Assembly (NCBI GenBank): GCA_018334795.1
Contig: JAGXLH010000011.1
Span: 1-25,950 of the forward strand
From: Thermoplasmatota archaeon
GTDB lineage: Archaea; Thermoplasmatota; E2; DHVEG-1
Direction: 5' to 3'
Length of the DNA: 25,950 nt
The notes beneath the pieces were generated by a model. It had not been told where the DNA came from, searched no databases, and was given only the letters and a program-made list of their open reading frames with translations. Shown in pieces: positions 1-6,346 of the stretch; position 1 is the stretch's first letter, and each line of letters starts with the position of its first letter. Made by a program: the position numbers and the translations under genes.

Positions 1-2
1 GG

Positions 3-401
3 GGAAATGATTATGCATATTTTTATCTTCCAACGTTTGAAGTTGATAGTAATGCGATGGAAGACCCTGAACTAAAATTACCGGGTAAAGATAGAATCGT
101 TGATTTAGATATTCCTCCACTTGGTGAGTCCTGGATGATTGAAGAGAATTTAACGAGTGAATATCAATCAATTTTTGCTGAAGACCGTTATATTGAAAAT
201 GTTGATGTTGACGTTCTTGTGTATGTGCCAAAGGATTTTTCAATGGAAGATCCTAATGCAACACCAGTCAAAGTCTTTGCTAAACCATTAGTACAACCAA
301 CATATTCACAATATTCATTGATTGCAGAGGGAACACTTGATCATAACGGCGACATTTGTCAATACGATCAACAAGAAATCATTGCTAATCTCCGCAGTTA
401 A
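3..401 (+). CDS. C-terminal part of an unknown protein (5' end outside window)
   Basis: The reading frame is open from the first bases of the window to a TAA at 399-401, so the gene starts upstream. An internal ATG at 57 has no ribosome binding site and is probably not the start. The visible 132 residues are acidic and soluble, rich in Asp, Glu, Pro and aromatic residues, with alternating hydrophobic stretches (for example DVDVLVYVP) that suggest beta structure. There is no membrane segment and no motif I recognise. A hairpin with a T-tract follows directly on the stop codon, which supports this being the real end of a transcribed gene. The function is unknown. Confidence 0.55.
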   Translation, partial: GNDYAYFYLPTFEVDSNAMEDPELKLPGKDRIVDLDIPPLGESWMIEENLTSEYQSIFAEDRYIENVDVDVLVYVPKDFSMEDPNATPVKVFAKPLVQPTYSQYSLIAEGTLDHNGDICQYDQQEIIANLRS

Positions 402-433
402 GCGGAAACTTTCTTTTTTTTCAAATCTTTTTT
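391..433 (+). terminator. Hairpin plus T-tract terminator after the first gene
   Basis: TCCGC (391-395) and GCGGA (402-406) form a 5-bp stem around the stop codon. They are followed by long T-runs at 414-420 and again near 427-433. Archaeal termination relies mainly on the oligo-T tract. Confidence 0.5.
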
Positions 434-503
434 TCATTACTTTTTTCAAAGATTAGTTCTATATGTGTTTGCAACATAATTGTATTATTCGGAGGCATAA
501 GTG

Positions 504-1469
504 ATGAAAGTTTTTGTGACAAGAAAAATTCCAGAATCAGGTATTAATCTCTTAAAAGATCATCATACCGTTACGGTTAGCAAAAAAGATAGGGTGTTAT
601 CAAAAACTGAAATCATTGATCAAGCTCAGGATGCTGAAGGATTGTTATGTCTTCTTACAGATACTATTGATTCAGAAGTTATCTCATCGCTTCCAAACTT
701 AAAAATGATTGCAAATTATGCTGTGGGATTTAACAATGTTGATGTTAAAGTGGCAACGCAAAAAAAGATACCGGTGAGCAATACTCCCGAGGTGTTGACT
801 GATACTACTGCTGAATTAGCCTGGGCACTGGTGTTTTCGGTGGCTCGGCGAATTGTTGAAAGCGATTCATTTTGTAGGGATGGTAAGTTTGAAGGCTGGG
901 GGCCCATGCTTATGCTTGGTCAAGATGTCACTAAAAAAACTCTTGGTATAATTGGAGCTGGACGCATTGGAACGGCTATGGCATTGAAAAGTAAAGGATT
1001 TAACATGAACATTTTGTATGTGGATCCTGAACATAATTCAGTATTAGAATCTGAATTAGATGCCCAAAAAACAGATCTTTCAACTTTATTATCTACATCG
1101 GATATTGTTTCATTACATGTTCCTTTGACTGATGACACATATCATTTAATTGGTGAAAAAGAATTAGAATCGATGAAAGAAACCGCAGTTCTGATTAACA
1201 CTTCTCGAGGACCGATTATTGATGAGAATGCATTAATTAAAGCGTTAGAGAACAATCAGATTTTTGGTGCTGGACTTGATGTTTATGAACAGGAACCAAA
1301 GATACCAAAACGCCTTAAACAATTGAACAATGCTGTGATTTTACCACATATTGGTTCTGCAACAAGAGAAACCCGGTCAAAAATGGCAGATATGGCTGCA
1401 GAAAACATGATTCAAGGATTAAATGGCAAACAACCATCTAATTGTGTTAATCCTGAAGTATTTGAGTGA
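504..1469 (+). CDS. D-2-hydroxyacid dehydrogenase, probable glyoxylate/hydroxypyruvate reductase
   Basis: This is a 321-residue enzyme of the D-isomer-specific 2-hydroxyacid dehydrogenase family, expected to reduce glyoxylate or hydroxypyruvate with NAD(P)H in the cytoplasm. The nucleotide-binding loop GAGRIG lies at residues 151-156. The catalytic triad of the family is intact: Arg235 (in NTSRGP), Glu264 (in YEQEP) and His282 (in LPHIG). The GTG at 501 is also in frame, but GGAGGC at 491-496 has better spacing (7 nt) to the ATG at 504, which I take as the start. The length is typical of archaeal GyaR-type enzymes and there is no ACT domain. A second, distinct member of the superfamily (serA-like, 15990-16946) is present, so this one is more likely a glyoxylate or hydroxypyruvate reductase than phosphoglycerate dehydrogenase. 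Exact substrate is inferred only. Confidence 0.88.
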   Translation: MKVFVTRKIPESGINLLKDHHTVTVSKKDRVLSKTEIIDQAQDAEGLLCLLTDTIDSEVISSLPNLKMIANYAVGFNNVDVKVATQKKIPVSNTPEVLTDTTAELAWALVFSVARRIVESDSFCRDGKFEGWGPMLMLGQDVTKKTLGIIGAGRIGTAMALKSKGFNMNILYVDPEHNSVLESELDAQKTDLSTLLSTSDIVSLHVPLTDDTYHLIGEKELESMKETAVLINTSRGPIIDENALIKALENNQIFGAGLDVYEQEPKIPKRLKQLNNAVILPHIGSATRETRSKMADMAAENMIQGLNGKQPSNCVNPEVFE

Positions 1470-1477
1470 GCATATTT

Positions 1478-2116
1478 TTAGAGAGTGAATACCCAGACTT
1501 CTGGGTTTTTTGGAAAGTCCTCAGGCTCAATGTCAATTTGATTCCCTACTTTTAACACATCATAGATTGCATGAGAAAGAAAATCATCTACTGGTGCGAT
1601 GGGAAGAGATAAACCTTCAATTTTATAATGCATGGGAACAATGATGCGAGGATGTATGTTTGATATAAGCTCCCATGTTTTATCTATGTCAAGGGTATAT
1701 GTGCCCCCAACTGGAATAAATAAAATGTCTACTGTTCCAAGTGATTCGATTTGTTTTTCACTTAATACATGTCCCAAATCGCCTAAGTGACAAAAGGTAA
1801 TGTTTTCTATAGTGAAAAGAAAAACAGTGTTTTCACCTCTTTTTTCGCCTTGGCAGGTATCATGGAATGTGGAAATTCCTTTTAGTGTGATATTATGAAT
1901 TGTTCGTTTTCGTTTGTCTGTGATAATTGTTGTATTCTCATTAGCAACGGTTTTTATGCTGTTATGATCATAATGATTGTGAGAAACAAGGACCACATCA
2001 GCAGTTACTAGTGGAGTGGGAATACCTATTGATTTTCCATCATGTGGATCGGTTATGAGGGTGTAATCATTCGAAATTTCAAAACAGGAATGCCCACGCC
2101 ATCTGATTTCAAGCAT
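1478..2116 (-). CDS. UlaG-like metallo-beta-lactamase-fold hydrolase (COG2220 type)
   Basis: This 212-residue protein has the metallo-beta-lactamase fold. The dimetal signature HxHxDH is at His46, His48, Asp50 and His51 (HNHYDH). Further likely ligands are His85 (STFHD), Asp113 (HLGDLGH) and His163 (PMHYK). The N-terminal pattern (RWRGHSCFEI) and the short length match the archaeal and bacterial UPF0173/UlaG-like group. Members are predicted metal-dependent hydrolases, mostly of unknown substrate; a role in ascorbate catabolism should not be assumed. The start is supported by AAGGAGC about 10 nt upstream. It lies 59 nt downstream of endA and is probably co-transcribed with it. Its 3' end is convergent with the reductase gene with only an 8-bp gap. 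Confidence 0.85.
   Translation of the reverse strand: MLEIRWRGHSCFEISNDYTLITDPHDGKSIGIPTPLVTADVVLVSHNHYDHNSIKTVANENTTIITDKRKRTIHNITLKGISTFHDTCQGEKRGENTVFLFTIENITFCHLGDLGHVLSEKQIESLGTVDILFIPVGGTYTLDIDKTWELISNIHPRIIVPMHYKIEGLSLPIAPVDDFLSHAIYDVLKVGNQIDIEPEDFPKNPEVWVFTL
1491..1511 (+). terminator. Hairpin terminator of the reductase gene, inside the end of the convergent gene
   Basis: ACCCAG (1491-1496), a 4-nt loop and CTGGGT (1501-1506) form a perfect 6-bp stem running into a six-T run (1506-1511). It lies 21 nt past the plus-strand stop and inside the last codons of the minus-strand UlaG-like gene, so that coding sequence also serves as the terminator. Confidence 0.6.
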
Positions 2117-2175
2117 GATTTTTTTTGCTCCTTATCAATTAAATATAGATTACAATCCATCTGAATTTAAAAATA

Positions 2176-3234
2176 TTATGGCCGAATACGTTTGAATGCT
2201 AAATAAGAAACCTTTTTTTCTTTATCGATGCTAGCGAAAAGAAAGATTTTGTTCACAGAATGAGCTAATCTAATAGCTCTACTTACTTCTGCCCATCCGA
2301 GAGAATATGATGATGAAACTGCATGAATTAGATATTCGGCATGAGTGTTATCTGGATGTTTTGTATAGGCTCGGAAATGATTTCCGAATTTAAAACCGGT
2401 TTTAACGATAAGTCCTCTTTTTTTAAGATCACAATAGACAATGAATCGTTGCTTGATATCATTCTGATGATGTTCTATGATTGTTTCTAATTTTTTTTCA
2501 GAAATTTTTTCTTCTTTAGGAGTATAAATTGATAGAAAATTGTTTTTAACTAGGTATAGTGCTTCAACAAGTGAGATTTGGATTCCTTTGCCAAATGATT
2601 TTCCAAAAAACTCTTTTTTGTGAAGTGTTTGCGCGATGGATTCATTAAAAATGAGAACCCGGTCTCTGAGCAGGATGCCTGTGCTTTTGTTAAATGATGT
2701 TGGTTTTTGTATGCCAGTTAATGGATGGCTATTTAGATCGTAATAGGTGATATCTCCTTCTTCGTCAGTGATTGCAAGCCAGCATAATGAGTTTTCCTGA
2801 TCTGTTTGATTAAGAAGTGTGGATAAGAGATTGATGGTGCAGAGTTCACGTTCTGAAAAACATGCGATGAATGCTGCAGGCCGATCTGCTTCTTGTTGAT
2901 TTTTTGTAAAAAAAGTAAATAATTCATGCTCTTTCAAAAGTTTTAATTGATGGCCTCTTCGTCTTAAATCTTGATAGATAAGATAATTTGTTTCAAAGGT
3001 TTGTTGATTTACTGCTGCCACAGAAATAAGATCTTCCCAGCAAATCCGTTCTCCTTGATTATACACGATTAGTTTGTTTTCTTCAACAAGAAAGCATGCT
3101 TCAATAAAATCAAGATGCAGATGGTTTTTTGATTGCATTGATCCAAATCTGCTTTTTCCAAATATTCTTCCAATGTCTTTAGATTTCGTTAAGAGTACAC
3201 CATCTTGTTGCAGGGAACCGGTGGCAGGTTTCAT
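2176..3234 (-). CDS. endA: tRNA-splicing endonuclease, fused two-unit form
   Basis: This 352-residue protein is built from two tandem EndA-like units. Residues 1-175 are a degenerate non-catalytic copy and residues 185-352 are the catalytic copy. Both carry the paired pattern seen in EndA (a LhLvEALYLV-like helix, then a vYxDLkkRG motif): EACFLVE with YQDLRRRG in the first, EALYLVK with YCDLKKRG in the second. The catalytic triad is visible in the second unit: Tyr290 (FRAY), His298 (NTHAEYL) and Lys329 (VNKIFLFA). This is the arrangement of the homodimeric fused archaeal enzyme, which cuts introns at bulge-helix-bulge sites in pre-tRNA. Family members of this type are about 290-310 residues, so this copy is somewhat long. 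It starts 21 nt after the stop of the secreted Lon-like protease with only a weak ribosome binding site, suggesting read-through expression. Confidence 0.9.
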   Translation of the reverse strand: MKPATGSLQQDGVLLTKSKDIGRIFGKSRFGSMQSKNHLHLDFIEACFLVEENKLIVYNQGERICWEDLISVAAVNQQTFETNYLIYQDLRRRGHQLKLLKEHELFTFFTKNQQEADRPAAFIACFSERELCTINLLSTLLNQTDQENSLCWLAITDEEGDITYYDLNSHPLTGIQKPTSFNKSTGILLRDRVLIFNESIAQTLHKKEFFGKSFGKGIQISLVEALYLVKNNFLSIYTPKEEKISEKKLETIIEHHQNDIKQRFIVYCDLKKRGLIVKTGFKFGNHFRAYTKHPDNTHAEYLIHAVSSSYSLGWAEVSRAIRLAHSVNKIFLFASIDKEKKVSYLAFKRIRP

Positions 3235-3255
3235 AGAACTGACAACTTATCCGGC

Positions 3256-5430
3256 TTATTTTTGTTTTTTGTAGAAATCGTTAATGGTGTGAGGCAAAGA
3301 TTCGAATTCATAATTATTTGTGGATTTTTTATCGAAGGATTGATTATAGGAAAAATCAGTTTGTTGGTAAGAGGAAATGGATTGACTCGGTAGTTGTTTT
3401 TCCTTTTTTTTCTGGGTACCAGAGGGTGAAATAAAACCAATAACAAAACCAATAACCGCACCACCAATGATACCAAAGGTAAGGATGATGAAGAAAAATC
3501 CGTTGATATCTTCAAAGTTTAGATAACTTGATGTGCTTTGAACGGGAGGAATGCCAATGTATCTACTGGTCCGATCACCACAATCACCTGATAAGGTTAA
3601 CACTCCAGTGATAAGGTCACTATATTTATAGTAGAATAAGGCATTTTCTACGTTGTCTTCTATCATGCTTTCTGCGTATTCATAGTAGCTTACTGCTAGT
3701 AGTGGTTCGATACCATTAGATCTGCTTTCGCTGATCCCTGCATTTGCACTTTCATTTGCTCTGGTGAGTTTTTGTTCGATTTTTTGTTGGGAAGTAACAT
3801 CTACGAGTTCTAATGCAAGATTTGCTTTGGAAAGTGCTTCCAATGCTTCAAATAATGCAGCGGCGTAATATTCATTGTTGTGATCCTTTTGTGCACTCTC
3901 TAGCATTGTTTGAGCTGAAGAGAGAAGTGATGAAGAAGCACCAATTTCTTGAAGGATAACTCCAGAATAAGTAATGGATTGTTTAGCATCTTGGATGTAA
4001 TCGTTTGAAAGACTTTCTAATTGTGAATCGGTAAAGTTTCCAGTATCATTAAAAAACGTTGACAATCCAAGCCACCAGCCAATACTTTCGGTGCGTTGAT
4101 TTGCAAAAGCAATTTGATATAAGGCATTGAACCCCTCGTTTTGTTGAATGGATGCTTCTGCTGATGTTAGGTATTCTCCTGCTTCTGTTGCCCGTTTTTG
4201 TGCGGCCCCAACGCATTGAAGTGAAATCGCTCCGTTTACCGTTGCATCTTTTGCAATATCGCTTTGATTATTGTATTTCGCTTTTGCTTTGTTGAGTTCA
4301 TCTAAAATGAAATCGTCAGCAGTTTCAGATGAAAAATAATCACAAGCAAGTAGGATGAAATTAGTGTTAATTAATGATTGAAATGATTTACTCGTACTGG
4401 TATAGTATAATCCGTCTTCAAACCAGTTTTCACTTGAAGTGAATGCATCATTAGCCGCGTTAAGATAATCAGTTATTCTATTTCGATAATATGTTGGAAA
4501 TTGATTAGGAATATTTGTTGTATCGAATGCTTCTGTTGCATTTTGAAGGGTTTGGTTTGCATTGCTCAGAAGGCTTGTTGCGAGTGGTTTCATAGAATTG
4601 ATATATTGTTCTGTTGAAATGCTGTCTGTTGATGTTTCTGGTTTAATTTGATAACCAGTGTAATAGTAGATAACATCATTGAGGTCTTGAATTTCGATGA
4701 CTTCAATGCCATGGTTTTCCATGGCGTAATCAGATACATTTCTAGTTACCTGCTGGGTGACCGTTCTTGTTCCCCATTGTGTTTTTACGGTTTCATAGAC
4801 TGTTTCAGTATAGGTTCCTTGTCCTTCTAAAATAAGAAATCTGTTTGCTCCAACTGATGCTGCTGCATCTATTTTTTTAATTATTCCACCAATGGGACCA
4901 ATGCTTCCATCGGGATTGATCATACCCGTCATCACGGTTTCATCGTCCATGTCCCATCCTTGCAAGAGTGAAACAACAGCAGCGGTCATAATTCCTCCAG
5001 CTGAAGGTCCACCAATGATTGGTGATTCTGTTCGAATAACGAAAAAGTAATCGTATTCGTTGGGATTAGTTGTGCAGCTTGAATCTGCTTTTACGATGGA
5101 TGATGCAACTTTTACAGATAATCGAGCGGAACCTTGCATGTCTATTTGTGCAAGCGGTAGCGTGTCAACAAAAACCCTTCCGCTTCCGTTGTTTTGTATA
5201 GTAACGGTAATAGTGGAGATCACGCCAACGTATCCTTGTTGGGTTTGTCCAACTGCTGGTGCATAAACAGTGATGTTTCTATATGTTAACGAAAGATCGT
5301 TTTCGTATACGGTTCCGGGTGTTTGTGTTGCTTGTATGGTGGTTATTGCTGTTGCTTGAAAAAGTAATAAAAGGAGGGAAATGGTTATTATTAGATTGAA
5401 TTTTGGAAGTTTTTTTGTTATTTTTTTCAT
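3256..5430 (-). CDS. Secreted, membrane-anchored Lon-like serine protease (S16 family)
   Basis: This 724-residue protein begins with a signal peptide or signal anchor (hydrophobic stretch at about residues 12-30). An S16 (Lon-type) proteolytic domain follows at about residues 45-260. The catalytic dyad is visible as Ser143 in GGPSAGG and Lys186 in GGIIKK, with MTGMINPDGSIGPIGG typical of the Lon domain between them. There is no AAA+ ATPase domain. Residues about 260-630 are a long, mostly helical extracytoplasmic region. A transmembrane helix follows at about 645-668, then a roughly 55-residue Gln/Ser/Lys-rich cytoplasmic tail. It resembles the archaeal secreted S16 group without ATPase (COG1750). 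The start is supported by GGAG about 10 nt upstream. It is the first gene of a likely Lon-endA-hydrolase unit and is divergent from the BlaI/M56 pair. Substrates are unknown. Confidence 0.85.
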   Translation of the reverse strand: MKKITKKLPKFNLIITISLLLLLFQATAITTIQATQTPGTVYENDLSLTYRNITVYAPAVGQTQQGYVGVISTITVTIQNNGSGRVFVDTLPLAQIDMQGSARLSVKVASSIVKADSSCTTNPNEYDYFFVIRTESPIIGGPSAGGIMTAAVVSLLQGWDMDDETVMTGMINPDGSIGPIGGIIKKIDAAASVGANRFLILEGQGTYTETVYETVKTQWGTRTVTQQVTRNVSDYAMENHGIEVIEIQDLNDVIYYYTGYQIKPETSTDSISTEQYINSMKPLATSLLSNANQTLQNATEAFDTTNIPNQFPTYYRNRITDYLNAANDAFTSSENWFEDGLYYTSTSKSFQSLINTNFILLACDYFSSETADDFILDELNKAKAKYNNQSDIAKDATVNGAISLQCVGAAQKRATEAGEYLTSAEASIQQNEGFNALYQIAFANQRTESIGWWLGLSTFFNDTGNFTDSQLESLSNDYIQDAKQSITYSGVILQEIGASSSLLSSAQTMLESAQKDHNNEYYAAALFEALEALSKANLALELVDVTSQQKIEQKLTRANESANAGISESRSNGIEPLLAVSYYEYAESMIEDNVENALFYYKYSDLITGVLTLSGDCGDRTSRYIGIPPVQSTSSYLNFEDINGFFFIILTFGIIGGAVIGFVIGFISPSGTQKKKEKQLPSQSISSYQQTDFSYNQSFDKKSTNNYEFESLPHTINDFYKKQK

Positions 5431-5574
5431 GGTAATAATGCTCCTTCATTTGGTTTTCTTAAGGTTTATTATGTTTATGATAGATTGGTATTATTGTTTT
5501 AATTCGAAAGATCATTTTTTAGTTTTTGTGTGTTTATGTGTAGGAGTATATTAAAGGTTTTTAGTATGATAATG

Positions 5575-5676
5575 AAGGGGGTAGAGAGGGAGACCATCTT
5601 ATTTAAGGGAAAAAGCAAAAAGGAGGTTATTAAAAATAAGGGGGCAGGTCTCCCTCTCTTTTTTTTGCTTTTTTTT
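5575..5676 (+). ncRNA. Candidate structured small RNA with pseudoknot potential
   Basis: A TATA-like box TATATTAA at 5547-5554 would place transcription start near 5575. AGAGAGGGAGACC (5583-5595) pairs perfectly with 5647-5659 (13 bp). Inside, CTTATTT (5598-5604) pairs with AAATAAG (5634-5640). The apical AAAAAGCAAAAA (5610-5621) is perfectly complementary to TTTTTGCTTTTT (5662-5673) in the 3' tail, extendable to 17 pairs with G-U wobbles. That layout is an H-type pseudoknot ending in two T8 tracts (5659-5666 and 5669-5676). Neighbouring genes are divergent, so there is no upstream plus-strand gene for this to terminate. The element could instead act as a minus-strand leader structure of the protease gene. 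No known RNA family is recognised. Confidence 0.35.
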
Positions 5677-5705
5677 GAGTGTTTAGTGTTTAACGTCATT
5701 CCTCT

Positions 5706-5743
5706 GAAGAAAGGTTTCAAGGAGGCAGAAAAGGCCTTTCTTC
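5706..5743. repeat. 9-bp inverted repeat (hairpin) in the divergent region
   Basis: GAAGAAAGG (5706-5714) and CCTTTCTTC (5735-5743) are perfect inverted repeats with a 20-nt spacer. T/G-rich sequence follows, including a T7 run near 5774-5780. It could be a second terminator for the putative small RNA or part of a leader structure. Confidence 0.4.
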
Positions 5744-5813
5744 TGTGTTGGTTTGTTTGTCGTTGTTTTGGGGTTTTTTTCATGAGCGTCACACTTATTT
5801 TACGATATTAAGC

Positions 5814-5828
5814 GTTACACACCGTAAC
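5814..5828. promoter_or_regulatory. Operator-like dyad GTTAC-N5-GTAAC, distal copy
   Basis: This perfect 5+5 dyad has spacer ACACC. It is identical in half-sites and spacing to the copy at 5906-5920, 92 bp away. Bacterial BlaI/MecI operators have the core TTAC-ANNT-GTAA (spacer 4), so the half-sites match with one extra spacer base. A TATA-like sequence at 5857-5864, read on the minus strand, would put this dyad just downstream of a leftward transcription start. It might therefore control the secreted protease. This is inferred from pattern only. Confidence 0.5.
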
Positions 5829-5905
5829 ACTACGAGCATACATATGGATGCACTAGTATAAAAACCTTGTGGATACCCCAGGATAAACCCAAATGAATCA
5901 ATTAT

Positions 5906-5920
5906 GTTACCTATTGTAAC
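5906..5920. promoter_or_regulatory. Operator-like dyad GTTAC-N5-GTAAC, promoter-proximal copy
   Basis: This perfect 5+5 dyad has spacer CTATT and ends 9 bp upstream of the BlaI TATA box (5930-5937). It occupies the BRE-side of the promoter, where a bound repressor would obstruct TFB/TBP recruitment. It is the likely autoregulatory operator of the BlaI/M56 pair. Confidence 0.55.
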
Positions 5921-5929
5921 GTGACAAAA

Positions 5930-5937
5930 TATAAATA
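5930..5937 (+). promoter_or_regulatory. TATA box of the BlaI-M56 operon (leaderless)
   Basis: TATAAATA is centred about 29 bp upstream of the ATG at 5963. The usual archaeal spacing puts transcription start near 5958-5962, at or just before the start codon. No Shine-Dalgarno sequence is present, consistent with a leaderless mRNA. Confidence 0.6.
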
Positions 5938-5962
5938 CTAAGAAATCATTAAATGTATACTG

Positions 5963-6346
5963 ATGACCCGAAACGTCGGACCGCTCGAACGTAAAATCCT
6001 TACCATCCTTTGGCAAAAACGAGAAGCAACAGCAAGAGAAATATGCACATGCCTTGAAGAAAACGATGAACGAAGAGCTTACTCAACAATTAGAACAATC
6101 ATAAAACGACTAGTACGAAAAAAAATCATATCTCAACACAGACATCCAACAAATAGACAATATATCTATACACCGCTAATAACAAAAGACGAATTAGAAA
6201 CCACGATAGTCCGAAAAACACTCTCCGATCTTTTAAAACGATTCGAGCAAAGCACCATAAACTACTTAGCCGAGGAACTATCTGATAGTAAGGAAGACAT
6301 AGAAAAACTTAAACAAAAACTAAATGAGATGAAAAAGGATGAATGA
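5963..6346 (+). CDS. BlaI/MecI-family winged-helix transcriptional repressor
   Basis: This 127-residue protein aligns over its whole length with the bacterial BlaI/MecI repressors. It has an N-terminal winged helix (residues 5-70, with the characteristic LERKILTILW start and recognition helix around AYSTIRTIIKRL), then a helical dimerisation domain (75-127). Length matches the family (about 123-126 residues). The pair Asn100-Tyr101 (in STINYL) falls at the position where staphylococcal BlaI/MecI is cut (Asn101-Phe102), followed by a similar acidic helix. It overlaps the M56 peptidase gene by 8 nt, so the two are translationally coupled. Two identical dyads upstream are probable binding sites. 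Archaea have no murein, so the signal is unlikely to be a beta-lactam; the regulon could include the divergent secreted protease. Confidence 0.87.
   Translation: MTRNVGPLERKILTILWQKREATAREICTCLEENDERRAYSTIRTIIKRLVRKKIISQHRHPTNRQYIYTPLITKDELETTIVRKTLSDLLKRFEQSTINYLAEELSDSKEDIEKLKQKLNEMKKDE

Larger units (their letters stand above)
5431..5962. other. Divergent intergenic region between secreted protease and BlaI repressor
   Basis: This 532-bp stretch separates two divergent genes and I see no convincing coding sequence in it. It holds, in order, a plus-strand TATA-like box (5547-5554), a pseudoknot-capable repeat element ending in T-tracts (5583-5676), a 9-bp hairpin (5706-5743), a GTTAC-N5-GTAAC dyad (5814-5828), a second TATA-like box (5857-5864, usable in either direction), another identical dyad (5906-5920) and the BlaI TATA box (5930-5937). 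The open frames here overlap the inverted repeats and have low-complexity, unbalanced composition. Confidence 0.7.

Noticed and set aside
1478..2116. L-ascorbate-6-phosphate lactonase (UlaG proper)
   Set aside because: Only the general metallo-beta-lactamase motifs of COG2220 are seen and there is no ascorbate pathway context.
5499..5811. Open frames on both strands in the divergent intergenic region (97 and 93 codons)
   Set aside because: They overlap each other and the inverted-repeat element, have skewed Lys/Ser/Phe composition and no supported start. The inverted repeats explain the sequence better.
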